A program made the position numbers and the translations under genes. Below are positions 27,011-36,793 of a stretch of 64,000 nt of DNA, piece by piece. The notes beneath the pieces were generated by a model. The model saw only the letters and a program-made list of their open reading frames with translations, had not been told where the DNA came from and did no database searches. Numbering within the stretch: the stretch's first letter is position 1; every line of letters starts with the position of its first letter. The DNA comes from Chlamydia ibidis 10-1398/6 (GTDB lineage: Bacteria; Chlamydiota; Chlamydiia; Chlamydiales; Chlamydiaceae): the NCBI RefSeq assembly GCF_000454725.1, contig NZ_APJW01000001.1:124001-188000 (forward strand), given 5' to 3'.

Positions 27011-27040
27011 ATCATAAAAAAGAAAAACAGAATTTGTCAA
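27011..27040 (-). promoter_or_regulatory. Strong sigma-66 promoter of the CT547-CT548-rsbW operon
   Basis: On the minus strand a perfect TTGACA (plus 27035-27040), an 18-base spacer and TATGAT (plus 27011-27016) precede the BamD-like start at 26978 by 32 bases. This is the best consensus match seen in the window. Confidence 0.7.
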
Positions 27041-27083
27041 ATCCCTTGTCTTTGTTTTATTTACAAAACGTAATTTTTTTTAT

Positions 27084-27113
27084 TTGATAAAACATTTTTT
27101 TATTTATTAAAAT
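27084..27113 (+). promoter_or_regulatory. Promoter of the CT546-like gene
   Basis: TTGATA (27084-27089), an 18-base AT-rich spacer and TAAAAT (27108-27113) lie 17 bases before the ATG at 27131; AAAAAGG serves as the ribosome site. It is divergent from the promoter at 27011-27040. Confidence 0.6.
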
Positions 27114-27130
27114 AGATAAAAAGGTTTTTT

Positions 27131-28015
27131 ATGAAAAAGTTAGTTCTATACTTTGGAGCTTTTGTTGTATCTCTTTTTTGCGGTGTTTTTTTATGGGACC
27201 GTGTCCCAGGTGCTCAAAAAGTGATGCAAGCGACTGCTGATTACAGTATTGAAGTTCTGGAAAAAAGTTGTCGTTTAGTGCGTAAAGTTTCAGGATTTGA
27301 GAAATTACAAGTATTTGAAAGAAGAATTTCTTCAGATCAGGCTCTTGCGTTGTTCCCAGAGTATATGGATGGTAATGCGTCTGCAGAGCTGACTTTCGTG
27401 CCTCACCTACTCATGCATGTGCGGTTCTCTAGGGAAGATGGCGTAAAAAGAGGAGCAGTTAGTCAAGAAGGGATGCTGCTTTGGAATTTAGTAAATGGAG
27501 AGATGGTTCTTAATACGGGTACCTGGTCTTGTTCTAAAGGTTTTCGAGAATGTTTGATGCTGCGTGCCGATAGGCAAGACGTTTGTGTTATGCAAACATT
27601 GGCGAGTTTAGGAGGAGCAGCATCTAAGGAATCTCTTACACATGCTTTAACTATGAAAAATATTAAAGCAGATAAAGTGATTCGAGATTGTCAAAGAAAG
27701 AAACTCATTTTTACAACAGGGGGACAAATAGGAAGTCACTTCCAGCAGATGCAACCCATCAAAGGATGTACAACTACTCTCCATGCTCTTCCTGTTTGGT
27801 TGCGTAGACCTAGAAAATCATCAATATGTCAATCTCAATATTCACAAGATCGCGTACGTAATTTTGCTGGGATGATTTTTGGAAATAATTTCTTAATTAT
27901 TAATAGTTCAGAAGTATTTGTCCCTGTCTATAAGATTTCCTTAACATGCCCAGACAATAGTATCCGTATTGAGTATGTAAATGCAGTGACAGGGAAGCTA
28001 TTTCAAGATCTCTAA
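27131..28015 (+). CDS. Conserved chlamydial exported protein (CT546-like)
   Basis: 294 residues. The N-terminus MKKLVLYFGAFVVSLFCGVF is a signal peptide or signal anchor. The rest mixes helices and strands with no known domain; ten or so Cys residues are scattered through it, unusual for a cytoplasmic protein and consistent with an oxidised compartment. The C-terminus carries NAVTGKLFQDL; the AVTGKLF heptad recurs in the CT538-like protein of this window. It ends four bases from dnaE, convergent. CT546 has been predicted as an outer-membrane protein; not provable here. Confidence 0.72.
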   Translation: MKKLVLYFGAFVVSLFCGVFLWDRVPGAQKVMQATADYSIEVLEKSCRLVRKVSGFEKLQVFERRISSDQALALFPEYMDGNASAELTFVPHLLMHVRFSREDGVKRGAVSQEGMLLWNLVNGEMVLNTGTWSCSKGFRECLMLRADRQDVCVMQTLASLGGAASKESLTHALTMKNIKADKVIRDCQRKKLIFTTGGQIGSHFQQMQPIKGCTTTLHALPVWLRRPRKSSICQSQYSQDRVRNFAGMIFGNNFLIINSSEVFVPVYKISLTCPDNSIRIEYVNAVTGKLFQDL

Positions 28016-28019
28016 TTTT

Positions 28020-31000
28020 TTAGCAAGTGAAGGTTAGGGGGAGTTGCGCTTCTTGCAGCTCAGTACGTAAATTTGTGACGTCTTCAGAAACAAAGTATTC
28101 CATGTCAGGAGTTATCGAAGCGATAGCGTTATTAGCCTTTGTAAATACTAGGGATAAGCTGCGTGAACCAGGATATTTCTGTAATATTTGTTTTAACAAA
28201 TAGATGTGACTATGCCGTACGTGGTCAAGATCGAGAGAAAGAGTAACTTTGGAAAGCTGTTTTGTTTGCGTATTTTTTTGCATATTTACAGTCTTCCTTT
28301 GAGTTTTTGTGTCTTTGTTCATTGTTTGGGCATAAGACATTTTTTGTATCTGTGCCTTAATTTGATCGAATGCTTCATCACACTCCCGTATAATTTCTTC
28401 ATTAATAAGAGCAAAGTCTTTCATCCATCGGCAAGATAAACGTAAAGAATCGCTACGTCTATCAATTAGAAGAATCGCATAAATTAAACGGTCTTCTTCT
28501 AAAATTTCTTGCTGCGCGCTATACATTTCTGGCCAAATAGGCAACTCGTATGAATCTATACCGTCACTGACGCGTAATATGGCGAATTTCTTTTGACCTT
28601 TAGAAGATAGCTTTGTGGTAATCTTATCAATTATAAATATTGTTCGGATGACAGAATTATGTGGAAGATTATCGAAGTCTCCAGCTCTCACAACAGAAAG
28701 GCGTGGAAGTACGTCTTTAACAGCATCCATGGGATGCTCAGTTAGATAGATTCCTAGTAATTCTTTTTCCTTTTTCAAGATTTCTCGTTTGGGTCGATAA
28801 ATAATATCATGAGGAGGTGAAAAAGTAGTTGAAGATTCCTGGCTCATAATACCTAGAGAAAAGAAAGTCATAGTGCCAGTAGCAGCTTCTTTTTTTTCTT
28901 TAGAGATTGGATCGTAATATGCTTCTAACATTGCCTGTGCAATATCACGATTAGGCTCGAAAATATCAAAGCACCCAGCATCTATAAGACTCTCAATATG
29001 CTTCTTAGATACTTTTTTAAGATCAGAACGTTGTATGAAATCTTGGATGCTACGATAGCTCCCATTTTTTTCTCGCTCTTCTATAATATTTTCTACTAGG
29101 CCTTTGCCGATACCTTTAATCGCTCCCATAGCAAAACGAATTCCGTTACTGGTTGCAACAAAGTTTGTTCCAGACTCGTTAATGTCAGGAGGCAAGATAC
29201 GAATGTCCATGCTGTGCGCTTCCTGAATTAGCTTCCCAACTTTTTCAATATCATCCGAGTCAGAGGTCAGGAGTGCCGCAAGCCACTCTTTTGGATAATT
29301 AGCTTTCAGATACGCTGTGGTATAAGTAATTAATCCATAAGCTGCAGCATGAGATTTATTGAACCCATACGAAGCAAATTTTTCCATTTTATCAAAAATG
29401 GTAGTTGCTAAGTTGGCATCGATACCATTTTGGCACGCGCGTTCACAGAACTTTTTACGTTCCTCTAGCATTTGGTTGATGTCTTTCTTTCCCATTGCGC
29501 GGCGTAAGACATCACCCTCACCGAGAGAATAACTAGCTAAAGAGCCTGCAATCTGCATCACCTGCTCTTGGTAGACCATGATGCCGTAGGTTTCTTTAAG
29601 AATAGATTCCATCAAAGGATGATCATATTCAATAATTTCTTTGCCATGTTTCCTGTTAATGAATGATGGAATCATGTCCATAGGGCCTGGGCGATACAAA
29701 GCACCTATAGCGATAATTTCTTCAAAAGAGTCTGGGCGAAGATTTTTTGCTAGTTCTTGCATCCCTTTAGATTCCATTTGGAATATCCCCATGGTTTTCC
29801 CTTGATGTAGAAGAGAAAACGTAGTTTTATCATCCAAAGGTAAAGAAGACATTTCCAATAATTTACCAGTTTTCTTATGGATTGCTGTTATAGCAATGTG
29901 AATACTGGTTAGAGTTTTTAGTCCTAAAAAATCAACTTTTAGCATTCCCACGTTCTCTACAGGTTTCATAGAGAATTGCGTAGTGATCATTGTTGAATCT
30001 TTAGATATACAAATGGGGATATGCTTAGTAAGCGGTTCTCCACAAATAATTACCCCTGCTGCATGTACACCAGTATTGCGGATAGATCCTTCTAAACGCA
30101 TTGCCATATCAAGGACTTGCTTAGCTTCAGGGTCACTAAGATACAGTTCGTGTAATTCAGGATCAGATTCTAAAGCCTTGGACAAGGTAGCATTAAGTTC
30201 GGGAATATGCTTAGCTATCTGGTTGACTTTTGATAAAGGCATGTCTAACGTCCTGCCCACATCTTTGACAGCCATTTTTGCTTTCATTGTTCCGAAAGTA
30301 ATAATCTGAGCGACGTTTTCTTTGCCGTGACGTTCAGTTGCGTAGTTAATTACACGCTCTCTTCCTGCCATGCAGATATCAATATCGATATCTGGATAAG
30401 ACAAACGTTCAGGATTGATGAATCTCTCAAAGAATAAGTCAAAACGTATGGGTTCAATTTCTGTAATTCCTAGAAGGAAAAGCAACACAGAACCCGCCCC
30501 CGATCCTCTTCCGGGACCTACAGGAATTCCATTTGCTTTTGCCCAATGAATAATATCCCAAACGATCAGCAGATAGTCGCACATTCCTTTAGGAATGATT
30601 ATTGACATTTCCATTTCTAATCGCTCTTTGACTAAAGTTAAGGGATCTTGATTTGGGAATTTTTCAGCAATATATGAAAGACGTTCAGGAGTATATTTTG
30701 TGATTAATCCTTGTTCGCAAAGTTCTCTAAGAAAGGTAGCTGAAGCTTCATACCTCTCTTCTTCTGAATAGGAATCTCGAGTTTTTAAGAATTCTGGGAT
30801 ATAAATGGGGTAATGTTTTTTTGAGAAATTTAATTTCAAATTACAACGTTCAGCCACGTCTAGAGTATTTGAAATTACCTCAGGATGTTCAGTAAATAAG
30901 GCTTTCATCTCTTCAGGAGATTTAAAGTAAAATTCCCTACTTCGATAAACCTTTCTTTTTGGATTAGGAATATAGGTATTTTGCTTGGCAATGCGGACTG

Positions 31001-31742
31001 TTTCTCCAGATTGGACATTCAATAAAATTTCATGCGCCATCCAATCATCTGGATGAATATAATGGATATCATTAGTCGCAACAGAGCGAATTCCTAAGCG
31101 ATTGCTGACCTGTAGGATAGAAGAATTTATTTTATTTTGTTTGTCTATAAACTCGAAGTATTCATGTTTTAACCATTCTTCCTGAAAAGATGAGATCTTC
31201 TGATCTGACATTTTGTGTAATTGGACTTCGCTGAAAAAATCATCCCCAAAGACTTCTCGATACCAACATAAATCTTTTTCTAGAGCTTCTTCGGATTCTA
31301 GCGCTGCCTGAGCCACAGAACCAGAGAGACATGCTGATAAACACACTAAACCTTCTGAATGTTTCGATAGTAGGTCTCTATCTATCCTTGGGAAATAATA
31401 GAAGCCCTCAGTAAAAGCTAAGGACGATAGTAAGCAGAGATTGCGATACCCCTGATCATTTTTGCATAGCAAAATTAAATGCGTAGCTACACGCTGCTTT
31501 TTTTCTTTTTTTTTATCAAAACGGGAAGAGGGGGCTACGTACAGCTCGCAGCCAATAATAGGTTTGATCCCTTGATTTTCACATTCCTTGTAAAATTCTA
31601 TCGCCCCGTAGAGATTTCCGTGATCTGTTAGGGCTAAGGCAGGAATTTCGTACTCTTTAGCTTTAGAAACCAAGTTTTTAATAGAGCAGGTGGCATCTAA
31701 AATAGAGTACTGCGAATGACAATGAAGAGGTATCCAAGTCAA
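28020..31742 (-). CDS. dnaE: DNA polymerase III alpha subunit
   Basis: Replicative polymerase subunit, 1,240 residues. The N-terminal PHP domain starts WIPLHCHSQYSILDA and includes ALTDHGNLYGAIEFY. The polymerase active site has PVGPGRGSGAGS and YPDIDIDICMAGRER with its catalytic aspartates, then GVHAAGVIIC, YRPGPMDMIP and YGIMVYQEQVMQIAG. The (HhH)2 and OB-fold (about 1000-1110) follow. A Lys/Thr/Gln-rich stretch near 1150-1185 links to a C-terminal domain. No exonuclease domain is fused; a DnaQ-like gene lies at 39968. CT545 homologue. Confidence 0.97.
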   Translation of the reverse strand: MTWIPLHCHSQYSILDATCSIKNLVSKAKEYEIPALALTDHGNLYGAIEFYKECENQGIKPIIGCELYVAPSSRFDKKKEKKQRVATHLILLCKNDQGYRNLCLLSSLAFTEGFYYFPRIDRDLLSKHSEGLVCLSACLSGSVAQAALESEEALEKDLCWYREVFGDDFFSEVQLHKMSDQKISSFQEEWLKHEYFEFIDKQNKINSSILQVSNRLGIRSVATNDIHYIHPDDWMAHEILLNVQSGETVRIAKQNTYIPNPKRKVYRSREFYFKSPEEMKALFTEHPEVISNTLDVAERCNLKLNFSKKHYPIYIPEFLKTRDSYSEEERYEASATFLRELCEQGLITKYTPERLSYIAEKFPNQDPLTLVKERLEMEMSIIIPKGMCDYLLIVWDIIHWAKANGIPVGPGRGSGAGSVLLFLLGITEIEPIRFDLFFERFINPERLSYPDIDIDICMAGRERVINYATERHGKENVAQIITFGTMKAKMAVKDVGRTLDMPLSKVNQIAKHIPELNATLSKALESDPELHELYLSDPEAKQVLDMAMRLEGSIRNTGVHAAGVIICGEPLTKHIPICISKDSTMITTQFSMKPVENVGMLKVDFLGLKTLTSIHIAITAIHKKTGKLLEMSSLPLDDKTTFSLLHQGKTMGIFQMESKGMQELAKNLRPDSFEEIIAIGALYRPGPMDMIPSFINRKHGKEIIEYDHPLMESILKETYGIMVYQEQVMQIAGSLASYSLGEGDVLRRAMGKKDINQMLEERKKFCERACQNGIDANLATTIFDKMEKFASYGFNKSHAAAYGLITYTTAYLKANYPKEWLAALLTSDSDDIEKVGKLIQEAHSMDIRILPPDINESGTNFVATSNGIRFAMGAIKGIGKGLVENIIEEREKNGSYRSIQDFIQRSDLKKVSKKHIESLIDAGCFDIFEPNRDIAQAMLEAYYDPISKEKKEAATGTMTFFSLGIMSQESSTTFSPPHDIIYRPKREILKKEKELLGIYLTEHPMDAVKDVLPRLSVVRAGDFDNLPHNSVIRTIFIIDKITTKLSSKGQKKFAILRVSDGIDSYELPIWPEMYSAQQEILEEDRLIYAILLIDRRSDSLRLSCRWMKDFALINEEIIRECDEAFDQIKAQIQKMSYAQTMNKDTKTQRKTVNMQKNTQTKQLSKVTLSLDLDHVRHSHIYLLKQILQKYPGSRSLSLVFTKANNAIASITPDMEYFVSEDVTNLRTELQEAQLPLTFTC

Positions 31743-31765
31743 AATAAATTCCTGCGTAAATTATT

Positions 31766-33136
31766 TTAGCCTTTATTTCTTAGGTTTTTTTCTGAAGCAT
31801 TCCAAGTGGGTAGAAATAAAGCTAGGGTTAGTAAAGTACATGCTAACAGAATCAAGAAAAAGCCTTGCCAGCCATAATCCTGAGCAATTTTACCAAGAGG
31901 ATAGCCAGAAGATGCTGCTCCGAAATATGCAAACCAACCCGCAAATCCGCTAGCAGTTCCCGCAGCCTTTTTGTGAGATAATTCAGCTGCAGCTAAACCT
32001 ATCATCATTTGAGGCCCAAAAAGGAAGAAACCGATTGTAAATAATAAGGCTCCGTCTAGCCACCATAATATGTGCGTGCGGCCGTACCACATCCCTAAGA
32101 TCGAGAATAACAGACCTAGAGAAAAGATAACGTTCATAGGACCACGTTTCCCTTTATTGAGCTTATCTGACAGCCACCCGGCAAGTAGCATGCCAAATAA
32201 ACCACCAATCTCAAACAGAGAAACACAGAAATTTGCTTTCACCGCTGTATAATTTTTTGTCTCTATTAAGAATAGCGCACTCCAATCATTTACAGCCATA
32301 CGAACAATATAGATGAAGAAAGATGCAAAAGATAGAAGCCAAATCCATTTATTCGTCAGAACATAGGTAAATAAGATATCTCTTGTCGTTAACTCTTTTT
32401 CAGCTTCTTCTTCTAGGATATCTGCTGTCGTTTCTTGATGAGGACGAGCATCTTGTTCTTTTCTATACTTTTCGATTGCAGGGAGACCCAGAGATTGTGG
32501 CGTATCTCTTAAACGATTTATTAAAATGAAACCCATCCCGATACATAAGACGCCAGGAATGAACATTGCACCGCGCCAGCCACAATAGTCAATCGCAAAT
32601 CCTGTAAGAATTGGAATCAAGGCTCCACCGATATTGTGGGAGGTACTCCAAATGCTCCACCATGTACCCCGCTCTGATTTCGAGTACCAGTGAGTTAATA
32701 AGCGTGCGCAAGGAGGCCATCCCCAACCCTGAAACCAACCATTCAGCCCCCACCAAAGAGCAAAGAACAGGATAGAGGACGAACAACCGAAGAAGATGTT
32801 TGTTAGACCAGTAATAATCAATCCCAAGGCCATGAAATAGCGTGGATTGGATTGGTCTGACATAACTCCACTGACAAATTTACTAATCCCATAAGTAATG
32901 TATAGCGTACTGCCTATAATACCTAGTTGAGCCTTATCAAAGCCTAAATCAGATATTAAGGTCGGCATTGCAAAGGTGAAGCTCTTTCGCGTGAAGTAGT
33001 AGAAAACATAGCCCAGGAACATGCTGTAGAAGATCCGGACTCGCCAATACTTATACTGCTTCTTGATTAATTCTGGATCATCAATTTCTTTGATATGCTT
33101 AGGTGGCTGAAAGAATTTGGTCCAAATATTCATCAT
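31766..33136 (-). CDS. uhpC: Hexose-phosphate transporter, UhpC/GlpT-type MFS
   Basis: 456-residue organophosphate:phosphate antiporter with 12 hydrophobic helices; in Chlamydia this protein imports glucose-6-phosphate from the host. Helix 1 region YYFTRKSFTFAMP, the loop GWGWPPCARLLTHWYSKSER and the RGTWWSIWSTSHNIGGALI block are hallmarks of the GlpT/UhpT/UhpC group. Two start Met codons are adjacent (33136, 33133). An acidic cytoplasmic loop (EEEAEKELTTRD) joins the halves. It is 23 bp upstream of dnaE in the same direction. CT544 homologue. Confidence 0.94.
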   Translation of the reverse strand: MMNIWTKFFQPPKHIKEIDDPELIKKQYKYWRVRIFYSMFLGYVFYYFTRKSFTFAMPTLISDLGFDKAQLGIIGSTLYITYGISKFVSGVMSDQSNPRYFMALGLIITGLTNIFFGCSSSILFFALWWGLNGWFQGWGWPPCARLLTHWYSKSERGTWWSIWSTSHNIGGALIPILTGFAIDYCGWRGAMFIPGVLCIGMGFILINRLRDTPQSLGLPAIEKYRKEQDARPHQETTADILEEEAEKELTTRDILFTYVLTNKWIWLLSFASFFIYIVRMAVNDWSALFLIETKNYTAVKANFCVSLFEIGGLFGMLLAGWLSDKLNKGKRGPMNVIFSLGLLFSILGMWYGRTHILWWLDGALLFTIGFFLFGPQMMIGLAAAELSHKKAAGTASGFAGWFAYFGAASSGYPLGKIAQDYGWQGFFLILLACTLLTLALFLPTWNASEKNLRNKG

Positions 33137-33339
33137 AAGATCTCGTATTTAAATATTTAATGTATCGCAACAATAATGCCTCAGATTAGCATGAGGAGGG
33201 TAAAAAAACAAGAAAGGAATGATATGTTATAATGTGCCTAATATATATATTAATTCGATAATTTTTTGTATAAACTCGGTATTACATTTGAGATTCAGTT
33301 CTAAGTAATATCATCATCATTCGGGTCGATTAGGAAGGC
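33137..33339. other. Divergent intergenic region upstream of uhpC
   Basis: AT-rich. It holds a small hairpin CCTCA/TGAGG (33180-33197), an isolated TATAAT near 33229-33234 on the plus strand and a 14-base palindrome TAATATATATATTA (33239-33252). No clean -35 accompanies these, so promoters for uhpC and for the downstream plus-strand ORF are not pinned down. Confidence 0.35.
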
Positions 33340-33540
33340 GTGAAAATTATAGTAATATTTTCTTTAGGGCTTCTTTGGGCTCCTCTTGTTGTGAATGAAA
33401 TGGGCGATCCGTGGCTTAACGATGGAATAGAATCATTTGCTCATTCTGTTGGCATCTGTTTTTTTAATGAGAGTATTCCCTGTGAAGAAATTATTGAACC
33501 CATCATAGAGCGTTTCGATGATTGTGTCAGAAGAGTTTGA
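33340..33540 (+). CDS. Possible small exported protein, 66 residues
   Basis: The frame starts at a GTG with a hydrophobic stretch (MKIIVIFSLGLLWAPLVVNE) that looks like a signal peptide, then an acidic part with three Cys (GICFFNESIPCEE and DDCVRRV). AGGAAGG lies immediately before the GTG, closer than ideal, so the true start is uncertain. C. pneumoniae has, as I recall, a small hypothetical gene between uhpC and hisS. No family recognised. About 156 bp without features separate it from hisS. Confidence 0.42.
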   Translation: MKIIVIFSLGLLWAPLVVNEMGDPWLNDGIESFAHSVGICFFNESIPCEEIIEPIIERFDDCVRRV

Positions 33541-33696
33541 TCTTTATATCTTGACGACAGAGAACGTAAAAGTTTATCTTTTCAATCCGTAATCATTGCT
33601 TTAGTAGTGGTGCCTTTCAGAAAGTCTGGCAAGCAGCTCAGTCTTTAAGTTGGGCCGGTTAATCTTCCTGTTCTAATCAAATTAAAGTTGTACAAC

Positions 33697-34989
33697 GTGA
33701 AAGTAAGTTTACCCAAAGGGGTTTTCGATATCTTCCCCTATATAAAGGACGTTAAATCTCTGTGGCGTTCCACAGCATCCTGGCATTATGTGGAGAACAT
33801 TATAAGGCAAGTCTGCGATTTGTACGGATTTTTTGAAATACGTACTCCTGTTTTTGAGAAGACAGAGCTTTTCACGCATGTTGGTGAACATAGTGATATT
33901 GTAAAAAAAGAAATGTATACGTTCCCCGATAAAAAGGGGAGGTCTTTGACCCTAAGGCCCGAAGGAACGGCGAGTGTTGTCCGTTCTTTAATAGAACATG
34001 GGGCTGAACAAAGAAGTGACAACAAATTTTATTACATTCTTCCCATGTTTCGCTACGAAAGGCAACAGTTGGGAAGATATAGGCAACATCATCAGTTTGG
34101 GGTTGAAGCTATCGGGATCCGTCATGCTTTGCGAGATGCAGAGGTTATTTCTTTGTTATGGCATTTCTATCGTGCCGTAGGTCTGCAACACATGGAGATC
34201 CAAGTGAATTTTCTAGGGGGAGCGTCTGCTAGGAAAGAGTATGATATAGTGTTAAAAAAGTACCTTGCTGATCATTTCGATCAGCTATCTCCATTGAGTC
34301 AAGAACGCTATGCAACCAATGCGCTCCGGATATTAGATTCTAAAGAAAAAGAAGACCAAGAAATTATTAACAATGCTCCATCTATTTTGGATCATGTTTC
34401 AAAAGAAGATAGGAAATATTTTGATGATGTCCTCTCTGCTTTATCTAATTTAGGAATTAAGCATACTATTAACTCAAGATTAGTGCGGGGGTTAGATTAT
34501 TATACGGATCTCGTGTTTGAGGCAATAACCTCGTTTTCTGGACATTCTTATGCTTTGGGCGGTGGAGGCCGTTATGATGGTCTTGTCGCTTCTTCCGGAG
34601 GGGCGGACATCCCCGCATGCGGTTTTGGTGTAGGTTTAGAAAGAGTTATTCAAACTTTATTGGCTCAAGGGAATTTGCCTAATTTATCACCCCCTCGTTT
34701 TCGGCTGATCCCTATGGATATTACAGCAGATCATTTTTGTTTTGTTTGGGCACAGCATTTGCGGAGTCTTGCTATTCCTACTGAAATAGACTGGTCGCAC
34801 AAAAAGTTAAAAATCGCTTTGAAAACTGCAGACGCTGACAATGTAACTTTTGTCTGTCCAGTTGGTGAGCGTGAAATTCTTTCGGAACAATTGACGGTAA
34901 AAAATATGGCTCTACGCCAGGAATTTTCTGGCTCTAAAGAGACAGTAGAGCAAAGGTTGCTATATGAAATACAGAACTCATCATTGTAA
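33697..34989 (+). CDS. hisS: Histidyl-tRNA synthetase
   Basis: Class II synthetase charging tRNA-His; 430 residues. Start taken as GTG at 33697 (KVSLPKGVFDIFP), the usual family N-terminus; the in-frame TTG at 33688 adds three residues. Motif 2 YYILPMFRYERQQLGRYRQ, HisA box LVRGLDYYTDLVFE and HisB box YALGGGGRYDGLV are present, then the anticodon-binding domain (about 335-430). Overlaps aspS by 26 bases, so the two are translationally coupled. Confidence 0.95.
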   Translation: MKVSLPKGVFDIFPYIKDVKSLWRSTASWHYVENIIRQVCDLYGFFEIRTPVFEKTELFTHVGEHSDIVKKEMYTFPDKKGRSLTLRPEGTASVVRSLIEHGAEQRSDNKFYYILPMFRYERQQLGRYRQHHQFGVEAIGIRHALRDAEVISLLWHFYRAVGLQHMEIQVNFLGGASARKEYDIVLKKYLADHFDQLSPLSQERYATNALRILDSKEKEDQEIINNAPSILDHVSKEDRKYFDDVLSALSNLGIKHTINSRLVRGLDYYTDLVFEAITSFSGHSYALGGGGRYDGLVASSGGADIPACGFGVGLERVIQTLLAQGNLPNLSPPRFRLIPMDITADHFCFVWAQHLRSLAIPTEIDWSHKKLKIALKTADADNVTFVCPVGEREILSEQLTVKNMALRQEFSGSKETVEQRLLYEIQNSSL

Positions 34990-36718
34990 TGAACTATCTC
35001 GGAAAAATTTAAATGAAACAGTCCGGTTGTCTGGTTGGGTCCATCGTTATCGAAATCATGGTGGGGTAGTTTTTATAGATTTACGAGATCGTTTCGGTAT
35101 CACTCAAATTGTCTGCCGTGAAGAGGAAAGTCCAGAATTGCACCAATTAGTGGATACTGTCCGTTCTGAATGGGTTTTATCTGTAGAAGGTAAGGTATGT
35201 GGTCGTTTGCCAGGAATGGAAAATCCTAATCTAGTTACAGGCGACATAGAAGTAGAAATTGAGAAATTAGAAATTCTATCTCGTGCACAAAACTTGCCTT
35301 TTTCAATCTCTGATGATCACATTAATGTGAACGAAGAGCTTCGTTTAGAGTATCGTTATTTAGATATGCGTCGTGGTCAAATACTAGATCGACTAATTTG
35401 TCGACATAAAGTTATGTTGGCATGTCGTGAGTATCTAGATAAACACGGATTTATCGAAGTTGTTACTCCAGTTTTGGGGAAATCAACCCCAGAAGGCGCA
35501 AGAGACTATTTAGTGCCTTCACGTATTTACCCTGGGCAGTTTTATGCTCTTCCTCAGTCTCCTCAGATTTTCAAACAAATTCTTATGGTTGGAGGACTGG
35601 ATCGTTATTTCCAAATCGCGACATGTTTCCGTGACGAAGATTTGCGAGCCGATCGTCAACCAGAGTTTGCTCAAATAGATATTGAGATGAGTTTTGGTGA
35701 TCCCAATGATCTTTTCCCTATTATAGAGGATCTTGTTACTAAATTATTTGCCGTTAAGGGAATTAAAATTGATCTGCCTCTTCCTCGTATGACTTATCAA
35801 GAGGCTAAAGATTTTTATGGCACGGATAAACCTGATTTACGTTTTGGGTTAAAGTTACATGATTGTCGTGAATATGCGAAGCAGTTTACTTTCTCCATAT
35901 TCTTGGATCAACTAGCTCAAGGAGGCACAATTAAAGGATTTTGTGTTCCTGGTGGTGCTGATATGTCAAGAAAACAGTTGGATATCTATACTGATTTTGT
36001 GAAACGTTATGGTGCCATGGGATTAGTTTGGATCAAAAAACAAGAAAATGGCGTATCTTCCAATGTTGCTAAGTTTGCTTCTGAGCATGTCTTTCAAGCT
36101 ATGTTTGAAGAATTTGATGCCAAGGATCAGGATATTTTACTTTTAATTGCGGCTCCAGAGTCGATAGCAAATCAATCTTTAGATCATTTACGTAGGTTGA
36201 TCGCGAAAGAACGTAATTTATATGACAATTCTCAGTACAAGTTCGTATGGATTACTGATTTCCCATTATTTACTAAAGAAGAAGGGAAAATTTGTTCTGA
36301 ACATCATCCATTTACAGCTCCTTTAGAAGAGGATATCCCTCTGCTAGAAAGTAATCCTTTATCTGTCCGTTCTTCAAGTTATGATCTTGTGTTGAACGGT
36401 TATGAAATTGCTTCAGGTTCGCAACGTATACATAATCCAGAATTGCAGAATAAGATTTTCTCTATTTTGCAAATGTCTCCTGAAAAGATAAAAGAGAAAT
36501 TTGGCTTCTTTATTGAAGCTTTAAGTTTTGGCACTCCACCGCATTTGGGTATCGCCCTAGGGTTGGATAGACTTATGATGGTATTAACTTCTGCGGAGAG
36601 TATTCGAGAAGTTATAGCATTTCCAAAAACACAACGGGCAGCTGATTTGATGATGGAAGCGCCTTCTGAAATAATGTCTTCGCAATTAAAAGAGCTAAGC
36701 ATTAAGGTGGCCTCTTGA
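34964..36718 (+). CDS. aspS: Aspartyl-tRNA synthetase
   Basis: 584-residue bacterial-type class II AspRS. The N-terminal OB anticodon domain includes VRLSGWVHRYRNHGGVVFID; motif 1 and the ALPQSPQIFKQILMVGGLDR block follow, motif 2 FQIATCFRDEDLRADRQPEF, the bacterial GAD insertion (about 300-420) and motif 3 GIALGLDRLMMVL. Chlamydia use GatCAB for Asn-tRNA, so this enzyme is probably non-discriminating; that is inference. AAAGG precedes the ATG, inside hisS. Confidence 0.96.
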   Translation: MKYRTHHCNELSRKNLNETVRLSGWVHRYRNHGGVVFIDLRDRFGITQIVCREEESPELHQLVDTVRSEWVLSVEGKVCGRLPGMENPNLVTGDIEVEIEKLEILSRAQNLPFSISDDHINVNEELRLEYRYLDMRRGQILDRLICRHKVMLACREYLDKHGFIEVVTPVLGKSTPEGARDYLVPSRIYPGQFYALPQSPQIFKQILMVGGLDRYFQIATCFRDEDLRADRQPEFAQIDIEMSFGDPNDLFPIIEDLVTKLFAVKGIKIDLPLPRMTYQEAKDFYGTDKPDLRFGLKLHDCREYAKQFTFSIFLDQLAQGGTIKGFCVPGGADMSRKQLDIYTDFVKRYGAMGLVWIKKQENGVSSNVAKFASEHVFQAMFEEFDAKDQDILLLIAAPESIANQSLDHLRRLIAKERNLYDNSQYKFVWITDFPLFTKEEGKICSEHHPFTAPLEEDIPLLESNPLSVRSSSYDLVLNGYEIASGSQRIHNPELQNKIFSILQMSPEKIKEKFGFFIEALSFGTPPHLGIALGLDRLMMVLTSAESIREVIAFPKTQRAADLMMEAPSEIMSSQLKELSIKVAS

Positions 36719-36793
36719 ATAATTTGTTAGTGATTTGGGCCAAGGTAAGGTCAGGTTGCTCGGTATGAAGCTAAAACAATAGGAGAGAAAGAC

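Noticed and set aside
29983..30309. 108-codon frame opposite dnaE
   Set aside because: Shadow of the highly conserved dnaE polymerase domain; no start signal.
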